Positions 13,262 to 22,033 of a stretch of DNA of 64,000 nucleotides are shown here, piece by piece. The stretch comes from a virus. Numbering within the stretch: the stretch's first letter is position 1; each line of letters starts with the position of its first letter. The stretch spans positions 1-64,000 of the IMG/VR virus record IMGVR_UViG_3300043570_000986, one strand, 5' to 3'. A program made the position numbers and the translations under genes. The notes beneath the pieces were generated by a model, which saw nothing but the letters and a program-made list of their open reading frames with translations, searched no databases and was not told the origin of the DNA.

Positions 13262-15834
13262 TGAGTCAAGATATATATGCCAATTTAGGTGGTCAAAATT
13301 TACCTCAACAAAAATTACCTATGTCCCAAAAGGATAAAGAATGGGGTAAATCTTGTATTAATTATTATTCAAATTATAGATATACTAATGGTAGTAACTT
13401 AAGATCTGATAGATTTAGAAAGTTAATTAACTATGATTTATATAATGGTAAAGTAAACCATAAAGATATTGAAACTATTTGTGATCCATTAGGAGTTAAT
13501 ACTTCTAATACATTCTCAGCTAGATTTCAACATTATGATATAGTGTCAGAACCTATTAGATTACTAATTGGTGAAGAAACTAAAAGACCTGATAATCATA
13601 TTGTAATATCAGAATCTCCAGAAGATATTAATCGTAAAACAGCAGGAGTTAAACAAAGAATATTTGAAGCTTTACAACAAGGTTTAGCTTATCAAATAGA
13701 TCCTAATGCTGATCCTAATAATCCACCCCCACCGCCAGAAGAGATAGTTAAGCAAGAAAAGTATACTCCTTCAGATATGATTGAATCTAAAGCAAATAAG
13801 ATTCTTAAAGTATTGAAGAAAAAAGTTAATACTAGATTGTTATTTAGTCAAGGTTGGAAAGATGCATTAATTGCAGGAGAAGAAGTTTATTGGGTAGGTA
13901 TTGAGAATGGTGAAGTAACTATGCGTAGAGTTAACCCAGTTAACTTAACAGTTATTTTAGATGGTGATACAACTTTTATTGATGATGCTATAGCAGTAGT
14001 TGAAGAAAGAATGTTAGCTATTAATACTATCTTAGATGAGTATGGTGATATTCTTTCTAAAGATGATATTGACAAATTAGAAAACTATACTAGAGGAACC
14101 TTTGGTTCTTTTAATACTGCTGGTGGATTTGAACCTCAGTTTGATGTTGTTAATGGTCAGAATGCTTTTGCAGGAATTACTCCTACTAATGCTTACAATG
14201 GAAATAATAGTAATAACTATTCTATTAGAGTTACAAGAGTTGAATGGAAATCAATGAAAAAGATTGGTGAATTAACTTGGACTGATGAAGAAGGAACTCC
14301 ACAATCAGAAATAGTTGATGAGTTATTTAATACAAGAATATTTAAAGAAGCTTTTCCAGATGCCAAAGTAGAATGGTATTGGATTAATGAAGCATGGGAG
14401 GGTGTTAAAATAGGATTAGATATTTTTACAGATATTAAACCTAAACCTAACCAAAGACGTAGATTAGATAATCCTTATTTCTGTAGATTAGGTTATACAG
14501 GATTTATATATGAAGCAACTAACTCTCAATCAGTTAGTTTAATTGATAGGTTAAAACCTTATCAATATTTATATGATATTATATCTTATAGATTAGAGAT
14601 AGCATTTGCTTCTGATCAAGGTAAGAAGTTTATCATGGACTTAGCTCAAATACCAGAAAGTCATGGTATTGACATGGATAGATGGTTATACTATTTAAAA
14701 GAAATGAATATTGCTTTTATTAATAGTTTTGAAGAAGGTAAAAAAGGAATGGCTACTGGACAACTAGCAGGTAGCAAGTTTAATCAATTCCAAGCAATAG
14801 ATTTAAGTCTTAGTCAATCTATTCAGCAGTATATCAACATGCTAGATTATATTAAGTCACAAGTAGCCTTTGTATCTGGAGTTACTCCACAAAGATTAGG
14901 TGCTATTAATAACTCTGAATTAGTTGGTAATGTAGAAAGATCTGTTAATCAATCTTCTTTAATTACTGAATATTTATATGAAGCTCATGCTGAAGTAAAA
15001 CGTAGAGCTTATACTTGTATGATTGAAGTAGCTAAGATTGCTTATAAAAAAGGATTAGTTGCTCAATACATGTTAGATGATACATCTATTGAATTATTAC
15101 AATTAGAAGAAAATGAATTTGAGAACTCAGAGTTTAGTGTATTTGTAACTAACAACACTAAAGATTTAGAATTAAAAGCTAAGTTAGATCAGTTAGTTCA
15201 AGTAGCATTACAATCTGAAAAAGTAGATTTATCTGCAATAGTTGAAACATTAATAAATGATTCTCCTAGAGATATTATTAGATTATTACAACGTAAAGAA
15301 GAAGAATTTTATAAACGTCAAGCTGATCAAGGTAAATCTCAACAAGAACATCAGATGCAGATTGAACAATTACAAAAACAAATGCATGATGAACAAGTTG
15401 AATTTGACCATCTTAAACTTGATCAAGAAAGATATATTGCTGAACAAAACAATGAAACTAAAATACAAGTTGCTGAGATTGCTGTATTTAATAAACAACA
15501 AGACATTGACCTTAATGATAATGGTATACCAGATTCTTCAGAGATTGCTGCTAATGCTTTAGCTCAACAAGAATTATCTTCTAGAATGTTCTTAGAACAA
15601 TCTAAGATAGGACATGATAAATCTAAACATGAAGCTCAAATTGCATTAAAAGATAAAGAAATAAAGCTCAAGAATGAGCTTGAAAATAAAAAAATTGAAG
15701 CCATAAAAATTCAAAATGCTAATCAGATAGAACTAGCTAATAAGAAAGCTAAATTAGATAGAGAGATGATGGATAAGAAAATGCAGATTGAAAAAATGAA
15801 AATTGCTTCCAAACCTAAAACACCTAAAAAATAA
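13261..15834 (+). CDS. Portal protein with long C-terminal coiled coil
   Basis: 857 aa, directly after terL. The N-terminal part (INYYSNYRY..RKLINYDLYNGK, then SEPIRLLIGEETKRPD) is the typical start of portal proteins of Bacteroidota phages. The core contains LYDIISYRLEIAF and SGVTPQRLGAINNSE, as in other portals. From about residue 680 it becomes a Gln/Glu/Lys-rich coiled coil. This is interrupted near residue 748-762 by DIDLNDNGIPDSSEI, a calcium-loop-like D-x-N-D-N-G pattern. It forms the dodecameric DNA channel at one capsid vertex. Confidence 0.88.
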   Translation: MSQDIYANLGGQNLPQQKLPMSQKDKEWGKSCINYYSNYRYTNGSNLRSDRFRKLINYDLYNGKVNHKDIETICDPLGVNTSNTFSARFQHYDIVSEPIRLLIGEETKRPDNHIVISESPEDINRKTAGVKQRIFEALQQGLAYQIDPNADPNNPPPPPEEIVKQEKYTPSDMIESKANKILKVLKKKVNTRLLFSQGWKDALIAGEEVYWVGIENGEVTMRRVNPVNLTVILDGDTTFIDDAIAVVEERMLAINTILDEYGDILSKDDIDKLENYTRGTFGSFNTAGGFEPQFDVVNGQNAFAGITPTNAYNGNNSNNYSIRVTRVEWKSMKKIGELTWTDEEGTPQSEIVDELFNTRIFKEAFPDAKVEWYWINEAWEGVKIGLDIFTDIKPKPNQRRRLDNPYFCRLGYTGFIYEATNSQSVSLIDRLKPYQYLYDIISYRLEIAFASDQGKKFIMDLAQIPESHGIDMDRWLYYLKEMNIAFINSFEEGKKGMATGQLAGSKFNQFQAIDLSLSQSIQQYINMLDYIKSQVAFVSGVTPQRLGAINNSELVGNVERSVNQSSLITEYLYEAHAEVKRRAYTCMIEVAKIAYKKGLVAQYMLDDTSIELLQLEENEFENSEFSVFVTNNTKDLELKAKLDQLVQVALQSEKVDLSAIVETLINDSPRDIIRLLQRKEEEFYKRQADQGKSQQEHQMQIEQLQKQMHDEQVEFDHLKLDQERYIAEQNNETKIQVAEIAVFNKQQDIDLNDNGIPDSSEIAANALAQQELSSRMFLEQSKIGHDKSKHEAQIALKDKEIKLKNELENKKIEAIKIQNANQIELANKKAKLDREMMDKKMQIEKMKIASKPKTPKK

Positions 15835-16361
15835 TGAGTAGTTTAAAACTAACACCTCCAGCAGCAAAGACAAATCCTTTTGTAAGTAAGGAATGTATTG
15901 ATATATTAAACTTTAGAATTGAACAAGAAGAATATTCTTCAAGATTTTATACTGCAATGTCAATGTGGTTAAATGACCATGGGTATTTAGGTGCTGCAGC
16001 AGTTTGGGAAAAAGATGCAGAAGGAGAAATGGTTCATGCAGGTTGGGCTAAGTCTTTCTTATTGGATATGGGTATTACACCTAAGACTCCAGCATTGAAA
16101 GAACCACCTCAAACATTTACAGGTTTACCTGATGTTATTAAACAATCATATGCTCATGAAATAATGGTTACACAACAATGTAATGATTTAGCTTCACATG
16201 CTATGAAATATGGTAATCATTTATTATATCAGTTAGCTATGAAATTTTTAACTGAGCAACAAGAAGAATTAGGAAAAGTACAAAACTTAGTTGATCAATT
16301 AGAAGCATTTGGTGAAGATAAGATTGCAATGAGATTATTTGATCATGAACTAAAAGGATAA
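15834..16361 (+). CDS. Ferritin (non-haem, ferroxidase type)
   Basis: 175 aa, full-length four-helix ferritin close to bacterial FtnA in pattern. LNFRIEQEEYSSRFYTAMS corresponds to helix A, GAAAVWEKDAEGEMVHAGW to helix B, YAHEIMVTQQ to helix C and FLTEQQEELGKV to helix D, with a FtnA-like LFDHEL end. By alignment from memory the ferroxidase ligands are Glu32, Glu65, His68, Glu109, Gln142 and Glu145. The third-site Glu next to Glu65 is Gly64, while its partner Glu141 is kept. Ferritins oxidise Fe(II) and store ferric mineral in a 24-mer cage. The ATG overlaps the portal stop (TAATG), so it is expressed as a late gene with the head. Codon and base use look like the neighbours. Confidence 0.9.
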   Translation: MSSLKLTPPAAKTNPFVSKECIDILNFRIEQEEYSSRFYTAMSMWLNDHGYLGAAAVWEKDAEGEMVHAGWAKSFLLDMGITPKTPALKEPPQTFTGLPDVIKQSYAHEIMVTQQCNDLASHAMKYGNHLLYQLAMKFLTEQQEELGKVQNLVDQLEAFGEDKIAMRLFDHELKG

Positions 16362-16364
16362 TGA

Positions 16365-16571
16365 ATGTCATTAATTCACGAAGTAAAACAAATACTTTGG
16401 GTAACAACCCCTCATGGTGATGGTATAGTATTATTTATAATGGATTATGGTCCACAAGAAAATACTGTATTTGTTGTAGCACTTGAAGAGAATGGTATAA
16501 TAAAACATTATAATAGTAATGATGTTAGATTATGTAAAAATGATACTTTTAATATAAATAAGAATGTATAA
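16365..16571 (+). CDS. Small beta-barrel-like protein, 68 aa
   Basis: Beta-rich (EVKQILWVTTPHGDGIVLFIMDYGPQENTVFVVALEENG), of SH3-barrel-like appearance as seen in small phage proteins that begin 'vwV.TPhG.G'. No function known. Overlaps the following start by 8 nt. Lies in the late operon between ferritin and the peptidoglycan-active protein. Confidence 0.65.
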   Translation: MSLIHEVKQILWVTTPHGDGIVLFIMDYGPQENTVFVVALEENGIIKHYNSNDVRLCKNDTFNINKNV

Positions 16572-18438
16572 TAAGTTACCAGTAAAAGAAAGAATAGAAT
16601 TGATGAAGTCTTATAGAAAGGCTAACAAAGATATGTCTTATCGTGACATGGTTAAAGATTATAATGATAGTTATGAGAAGTTTCAAGATGGTGGTAAATA
16701 TATAGTTAAGTCTGGTGATAATTTATCTACAATTGCTAAAAATTATAATACTGATATAGGTACTATTCAAAAATTAAACAACATACAAGATGTTAATAAA
16801 ATAGGTGTTGGTCAAAATATTGTATTACCAGAAAGACAAAACAACATTGTTCAACAACCTGTTAATACACAACAATCTGCAAATTTAGATAGTTATGATT
16901 TTAATACAGCATTTAAAATAGCTAGACAAGAATTAGGACCAAATAAAATATTTGAACATAAAGGTAAAAAATTTGGAACTAATTTAAAAAGAGAAACATT
17001 TGTACCTGATAAAGAAGAATTAGCTAATAATAATATGTTAAATGATTCAACATTAACTCATTTAACTGATCAAAATAAAAAAGTTAAATCTATTTATACA
17101 AGTAAAGAAACTGTTAAGTTACAACCTACTTGGAAAGAATCTACAGAAATAGAAAAACAAAATCAGGAATTTAATAAATTAAAAAATGCAGAGTTAATTA
17201 ATAAATACCAATCTATTAGAAATCCTAATGAAAAATATATTATTGTAGATAAGAAGAAAGGTAAAATGCATGTATATTTAGGAGGAAAAGAAATTGAATC
17301 TTATAATGTAGGTACTGGTGAAAATAAAGGTGATGAACAAACAAGAACTTGGGTAGATAAAGAAACACATAAAACAGATTGGTCTAAAGGAAATAAACAA
17401 ACAGGAGCAGGAGTTTATACAATATCTTTTATTGATGAACACAATAAGCATTATGGTAATGTTCCTTCTTTTCATTTAAAAAATGAAAATGGTGTAGAAG
17501 TACCAACTGCTATACATGCTGGATTTGGAGATAGGTTAAAAAGGATTGCAAATAATGATTTAAATAATAATGATCCAGAAAGTGGAAAAGATACTAGATT
17601 TTCTAATGGTTGTATAAATGGATTATGTAAAGATATGACTGATCTATATCAAAATGATTTAAAAGCTGATAAAAAAGGAAATCAAGGTACTAAAGTATTT
17701 ATATTACCAGATGATGATAATAATTTTTATCAGATAAAAAATGGTAAGTTAAATTTAACAACTAAAGAATATAATCCTAATGTAGCATATTCTCCTAAAA
17801 ATCTAAAAGCTAATCCTGTTAAAATAAATGTTACTAATGAAGAAAATAATACTCCACATGTAAAAGGAATGGCATATACATTAGAAAAACTTAAATCTAC
17901 TTTAATGAAAGATGGTAAAGTTGATAATGATACCTACAATAAGTTAAGTAAGTTAGTTATAGGATTAGCTTTACAAGAAACTAAAGGTGGAGAAGATTAT
18001 CGTGTAAGATCAGGTTCTTTAAAAATTCCTTTTACAAATAAAGAAACAGATCAAGGATTAGTTAATTACTTAAAAGATTTAAAAGGTTCTAATAGTATAA
18101 ATTCAAGAGGATTAACTCAAATTAAATATGATGCTCAAAATGACGAATTAAAAGCACAATTTAAAAAATATGGAGTAACAAAAGATAATTTAAATGATGG
18201 TGCACATGCTTCTATTGCAACAATGTTAATGTTAAGTTATATGTACAATAATGAATTACCTAGTTTAAAAGAAAAACTTAAAAAACAAGGAATATCAGAT
18301 GAAGAAGCATTACTTTATTTAAATCAAGGTAAGAAATCTGAAATTGTAAAAGGTACTGCTACACCAAGTAAAAACATATATATTCAAAATGTAAAAAATT
18401 TTGGTAAGAATATTAGCGTACAAGAAGAATCATATTAA
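16564..18438 (+). CDS. LysM + L,D-transpeptidase-like + lysozyme-like virion protein
   Basis: 624 aa with at least three modules. Residues 1-43 (KERIELMKSYRKANKDMSYRDM...YEKFQDGG) form a short helical leader ending in GG. Residues 44-91 are a LysM peptidoglycan-binding domain (YIVKSGDNLSTIAKNYN). Residues about 222-375 resemble a YkuD L,D-transpeptidase: YIIVDKKKGKMHVYLGG, then His318 in IHAG and catalytic-type SNGC350IN. Residues about 435-610 look like a lysozyme/transglycosylase fold with Glu472 in ALQETKGG and a later SRGLTQIK. It is probably a virion enzyme that opens the cell wall during entry. It ends the terL operon and is followed by a terminator. Confidence 0.72.
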   Translation: MYNKLPVKERIELMKSYRKANKDMSYRDMVKDYNDSYEKFQDGGKYIVKSGDNLSTIAKNYNTDIGTIQKLNNIQDVNKIGVGQNIVLPERQNNIVQQPVNTQQSANLDSYDFNTAFKIARQELGPNKIFEHKGKKFGTNLKRETFVPDKEELANNNMLNDSTLTHLTDQNKKVKSIYTSKETVKLQPTWKESTEIEKQNQEFNKLKNAELINKYQSIRNPNEKYIIVDKKKGKMHVYLGGKEIESYNVGTGENKGDEQTRTWVDKETHKTDWSKGNKQTGAGVYTISFIDEHNKHYGNVPSFHLKNENGVEVPTAIHAGFGDRLKRIANNDLNNNDPESGKDTRFSNGCINGLCKDMTDLYQNDLKADKKGNQGTKVFILPDDDNNFYQIKNGKLNLTTKEYNPNVAYSPKNLKANPVKINVTNEENNTPHVKGMAYTLEKLKSTLMKDGKVDNDTYNKLSKLVIGLALQETKGGEDYRVRSGSLKIPFTNKETDQGLVNYLKDLKGSNSINSRGLTQIKYDAQNDELKAQFKKYGVTKDNLNDGAHASIATMLMLSYMYNNELPSLKEKLKKQGISDEEALLYLNQGKKSEIVKGTATPSKNIYIQNVKNFGKNISVQEESY

Positions 18439-18452
18439 CATAATAAAGCTAT

Positions 18453-18480
18453 AAAAAGTTATCTGGTTATGTAACTTTTT
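18453..18480 (+). terminator. Hairpin terminator ending the terL operon
   Basis: AAAAAGTTA (18453-18461) pairs perfectly with TAACTTTTT (18472-18480) across a 10-nt loop. The T-run is part of the stem's 3' arm, so it may work in both directions. A promoter starts at once downstream. Confidence 0.65.
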
Positions 18481-18483
18481 GTA

Positions 18484-18515
18484 TTTGCAAACAATAACCA
18501 AAACAGTTATATTTA
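18484..18515 (+). promoter_or_regulatory. Bacteroidota-type promoter for scaffold and capsid
   Basis: TTTG (18484-18487), exactly 20 nt, then TATATTTA (18508-18515), 7 of 8 with gaps allowed for TAnnTTTG. It lies directly behind a terminator and 26 nt ahead of the scaffold ATG, so it should start a fresh late message for scaffold and major capsid protein. Confidence 0.6.
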
Positions 18516-18541
18516 TAGTATATTACTAATAAGGCAAAAAA

Positions 18542-19657
18542 ATGAGTAAGGAAAAAAAAGAATTTAATATTCTTGACACACCATTTGGTGAAGGTCTAGA
18601 AATGCAGTTTAATGATGAGTTCTCTAGTGATTTTCAAGAGAACAATTCAGTAGCACAACCACTAGTTCCAGAACTAGAAGATGTAACACCTCAAGTTGAT
18701 GAAACTAAAGAAGTTGTTAAAGATCTACCTAAAGAAGAAACCAAAGAAACTAAAGAAGTTGCTAAGGTTGAATCTAAACAAGAAAGTACTGAGGAAAGTT
18801 CTTCTCTCAAAGTATTTGCAAGTTGGTTAGGTGATAAAGGTTTAGTAGACTACGATGAAGAAACTTTTGAAGATTCAGAAGAAGGTCTAAAAAAACTAAT
18901 GAGTTCTACTGTTGAACGTGAAGTGGAAAACTACAAAAATAGTTTACCAGATGATGTTCACAAGTTAGTAGAATTTGTTGAAGCAGGAGGTAATCCTAAA
19001 GATTTTATTAATGCATATTATAATGAAGTAACTTGGAGTGATTTTGAAATAGACACTGACACTACTCAAAAAATTGTATTAAGAGAATATTTAAAAGCAC
19101 AAGGAGAAGATATTGAAGAAATAGAAGAAACTTTAGATACATATGAAGTTTCTGGTATTTTAGAAAAGAAAGCTAAGAGTGCATTAAGCAAATTACAGAA
19201 CTATGAGAAAGGTTATCAAGAACAATTGGTAGAATCTCAAAAGAAGTATGAAGCTGAACAAAGAGCAGCAGCTAAGAAACAATATGAAGATTTCAAAGCT
19301 GACTTATATGCTAAAGAAGAAATTCAAGGGTTTAAATTAACCCCTAAAATGAAAGATAATCTTTGGGAATTCATTATGAAACCTGATAAGACTGGTAAGA
19401 CAGGATTACAGAAACATAATGAAACTAACACTAATGCTCAATTCATGTATGCTTATTTAGCAATGAATGATTGGGACTTAAGTAAGTTAGAAAGACAAGT
19501 TAAAACTAAAGTTAACTCTGAGTTAGCAAGTAAGTTATCTAACTTTAAAGATGGTAGATCTAAATTAAAGACTGGTCAGTCTGATAGTTTTGGATCAGAA
19601 AAATCTTCAGGTAACTTCAGTGTTTTTAAACAAGCTTTAGATAAAGGCTTTTTATAA
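18542..19657 (+). CDS. Scaffolding protein
   Basis: 371 aa, highly acidic in the first 100 residues (repeated KEETKETKEVAK-type Lys/Glu runs), with a long helical/coiled region (residues about 210-255, ESQKKYEAEQRAAAKKQYED) and a Ser/Lys-rich tail ending FKQALDKGFL. Composition, size and position immediately before the major capsid gene are those of phage scaffolding proteins, which direct procapsid assembly and then leave. No protease domain is visible in it. It has its own promoter and shares the message with the capsid gene. Confidence 0.75.
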   Translation: MSKEKKEFNILDTPFGEGLEMQFNDEFSSDFQENNSVAQPLVPELEDVTPQVDETKEVVKDLPKEETKETKEVAKVESKQESTEESSSLKVFASWLGDKGLVDYDEETFEDSEEGLKKLMSSTVEREVENYKNSLPDDVHKLVEFVEAGGNPKDFINAYYNEVTWSDFEIDTDTTQKIVLREYLKAQGEDIEEIEETLDTYEVSGILEKKAKSALSKLQNYEKGYQEQLVESQKKYEAEQRAAAKKQYEDFKADLYAKEEIQGFKLTPKMKDNLWEFIMKPDKTGKTGLQKHNETNTNAQFMYAYLAMNDWDLSKLERQVKTKVNSELASKLSNFKDGRSKLKTGQSDSFGSEKSSGNFSVFKQALDKGFL

Positions 19658-19697
19658 AAAATAGAACAAATTATTAATTTAATATAACAAAAACAAA

Positions 19698-21149
19698 ATG
19701 CAAATTAGTCCATTACAAATAACAAACATGAATTGGCATGCTGGTCTTACTCAAGACTCTCATTTGTCCACATTCTTTTTAACTGAGCCAGCTATTGCTA
19801 GTCAAGTTATCACTCGTATTTATAACAAACAAAATGGTTATAAAAATGCTCTTTCTTTCTTAACAGGTGGAATGGGTAAAGCTAAAGAAATTGATGGTAT
19901 CCAATATCGTTGGAATATCATTGGTGACTCTCGCAAAGCAATATCTATTACTCGTTCAGTATTTGATGCTGCTAGTTCAGTAGGTATTAACGCTACAACT
20001 TTTAAAATTGGTGTAGGTGAGAAATGGTTCTCAGAAGGTGACGTTTTATTATTTGACAGTCCAGATTATAAAGCTCGTGTAATTTCTGAACCAATTTATG
20101 ACGGTGCTGATTACATCTTAGTATGTCAATTAGTTACTGCAGATATCACTAAATCTGTACCTGCTACTTTAGTAACAGTTGGTAAAGAGGTATCTAAAGA
20201 ATACAACATTGTAGAACATGATCATTCTCGTACATCAGGTGAAACTCACTATGCTACACCAATGATGTTAGAAAATTACATGACTACATTGCGTAAGAAA
20301 TATTCTGTAACTGGTGCTGCTCACAGTCGTGTTATGGTTATCTCTATGTTAAATCCTGAAACTAATGAAAAAACTAACACTTGGGTAAAATATGCTGAGT
20401 GGGAATTTTGGAAGCAATTCATGGATGAAATTGAAGTTATGTTAATGTTTGGTGAATCTAACATTAAATCTAATGGAACAACTGATTTAAAAGGTGCTTC
20501 AGGAAATACAATTTATTCTGGTGCTGGTTTAGAAAATCAAATTGCTCCAGGTAACAAACGTCTTTACACTACATTGAATGAAAAAACTATCCGTGATTTC
20601 ATGGGAGATTTAGCATACAATGGTACTGAAGATGGTCCTCGTGAGTATGTTGCTTTATGTGGTCGTGAATTCATGAACTTATTTGATCAAGCTATGAAGC
20701 GTTCAGCTTCTGCTTTCAACTTAGTTGATAGTAAATTCATCGCAGGTGAAGGACAAAACTTAGAATTACATGGTCAGTTTATGACTTATACAGGTTTAAA
20801 TGGAGATAAAATTACATTAAAAGAGTATAAGCCTTATAATGATACAATGAGAAATCGTTTATTACATCCTCAAACTGGTAAACCAGCAGAGTCTTATAAA
20901 GCGACTTTCTTAAACTTTAAATCTTATAACAAAGGAGAACCAAATATCCAAAAAGTATATTCTAAAGATCGTGAGATGGTAACAACTTACATTGAAGGAA
21001 TGTATGGCCCTTATGGACCTAAGAAGAATGGTTCATCTGCAAGTTCAGTAGATGGTTACACATTTGAAGCAATGACAGAATGTGGAGTTATGTTACGTGA
21101 CCCATCAGATGCTGCTCAATTAATTTTAGATGCTTCTAGCATTAGCTAG
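19698..21149 (+). CDS. Major capsid protein (HK97 fold)
   Basis: 483 aa. Sequence begins QISPLQITNMNWHAGLTQDSHLSTFFLTEPAIASQ and has the layout of crAss-like major capsid proteins. It is preceded by scaffold and followed by a strong terminator, giving one dedicated message. Codon use shifts here (more CGT, GGT, AAC), as usual for the most abundant phage protein. Starts after an A-rich leader (ACAAAAACAAA) and stops with TAG. HK97 fold is inferred from family, not from a motif. Confidence 0.85.
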   Translation: MQISPLQITNMNWHAGLTQDSHLSTFFLTEPAIASQVITRIYNKQNGYKNALSFLTGGMGKAKEIDGIQYRWNIIGDSRKAISITRSVFDAASSVGINATTFKIGVGEKWFSEGDVLLFDSPDYKARVISEPIYDGADYILVCQLVTADITKSVPATLVTVGKEVSKEYNIVEHDHSRTSGETHYATPMMLENYMTTLRKKYSVTGAAHSRVMVISMLNPETNEKTNTWVKYAEWEFWKQFMDEIEVMLMFGESNIKSNGTTDLKGASGNTIYSGAGLENQIAPGNKRLYTTLNEKTIRDFMGDLAYNGTEDGPREYVALCGREFMNLFDQAMKRSASAFNLVDSKFIAGEGQNLELHGQFMTYTGLNGDKITLKEYKPYNDTMRNRLLHPQTGKPAESYKATFLNFKSYNKGEPNIQKVYSKDREMVTTYIEGMYGPYGPKKNGSSASSVDGYTFEAMTECGVMLRDPSDAAQLILDASSIS

Positions 21150-21169
21150 TTAAAGAATAAAGGTTTTTT

Positions 21170-21206
21170 AGAGAGTGTACCTTATATCAAAACACTCTCT
21201 TTTTTT
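21170..21206 (+). terminator. Strong terminator after the capsid gene
   Basis: AGAGAGTGT (21170-21178) pairs perfectly with ACACTCTCT (21192-21200) and is followed by seven T residues. This is the clearest intrinsic terminator in the late region and isolates the capsid message. Downstream genes have no evident promoter, so some read-through is expected. Confidence 0.85.
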
Positions 21207-21235
21207 AAACTAATAAAGGCAAATTATTAAAAACA

Positions 21236-22033
21236 ATGGAAGTAATTAACAGACAGTATGTTATTAGACCTATCATACGCAATAAATTTTCAGGTCAATC
21301 TTATTACAATAAAACTCTTACTGTAATAATGGGAGCACAGTTAAGTAATACTGGTTTATATAAAACAGGATTATCAACTGAAGATGAAGCACATTTTGAA
21401 AAGGAGTTAAACCTAGCTAAAGGAACTTTAAGTAAGCGTAATGCTGACTTTTGGGGAGATATGGAAGTAAGGTTAAGAAACGACAAGTTAACAATATTTA
21501 ATATAGTTAACGCATATGATGAATTAAAGTTTAGAATGTTACAACAACATGATTGGATTGCTAATACAGAGCATGATGTTGTAGGTAATTCAACTGCTAG
21601 ATTTTACATATATGATCCAGAAGCAGCAAGTAAAATTGAAGATGCTAAAATGGAATTTGAATTTGCAGCAATGGAAGCTTTCCATAAAACAACTGTTGAA
21701 GAAAGAAGAGGGTTACTAAGAGTCTATGGTAAAACAGGTGTAGATAATATGTCTGAAACTATGATTAAAACAGAATTATTTAAAGAACTTAAAAAAGACT
21801 TTAAAGAGTTTATTAGAATCACTTTAGCTAAAGATACTCCAATAAGAGCTTTAGTAAAAGCTTTAACTGAGAAAGAAATAATTAAACAAAAAGGTACTTA
21901 TTTTTATAATGGTGAAGATTTATTAGGTAGTTCAACTGATGAGGTTGTAAGTTACTTAGCAGATTTAAAAAACCAAGCTATTAAATTAGCATTAGAAAAT
22001 AAATTAAAACCTAAGAAAGCCAAAACTGAATAA
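21236..22033 (+). CDS. Virion-associated protein, 265 aa
   Basis: Mixed alpha/beta protein between the capsid gene and the first connector gene. It has a beta N-terminus (MEVINRQYVIRPIIRNKFSG), a long helix (SKIEDAKMEFEFAAMEAFHKTTVEERRGLLRVYG) and a Lys-rich end. The position suggests a head or neck protein conserved in the crAss-like block; I cannot name it more precisely. TAATG overlap with the next gene. Confidence 0.65.
   Translation: MEVINRQYVIRPIIRNKFSGQSYYNKTLTVIMGAQLSNTGLYKTGLSTEDEAHFEKELNLAKGTLSKRNADFWGDMEVRLRNDKLTIFNIVNAYDELKFRMLQQHDWIANTEHDVVGNSTARFYIYDPEAASKIEDAKMEFEFAAMEAFHKTTVEERRGLLRVYGKTGVDNMSETMIKTELFKELKKDFKEFIRITLAKDTPIRALVKALTEKEIIKQKGTYFYNGEDLLGSSTDEVVSYLADLKNQAIKLALENKLKPKKAKTE

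Noticed and set aside
15257-15562. Overlapping frame inside the portal gene
   Set aside because: It is a frame-shifted shadow of the Gln/Lys-rich coiled coil with Lys/Asn/Leu-only composition and no start context.
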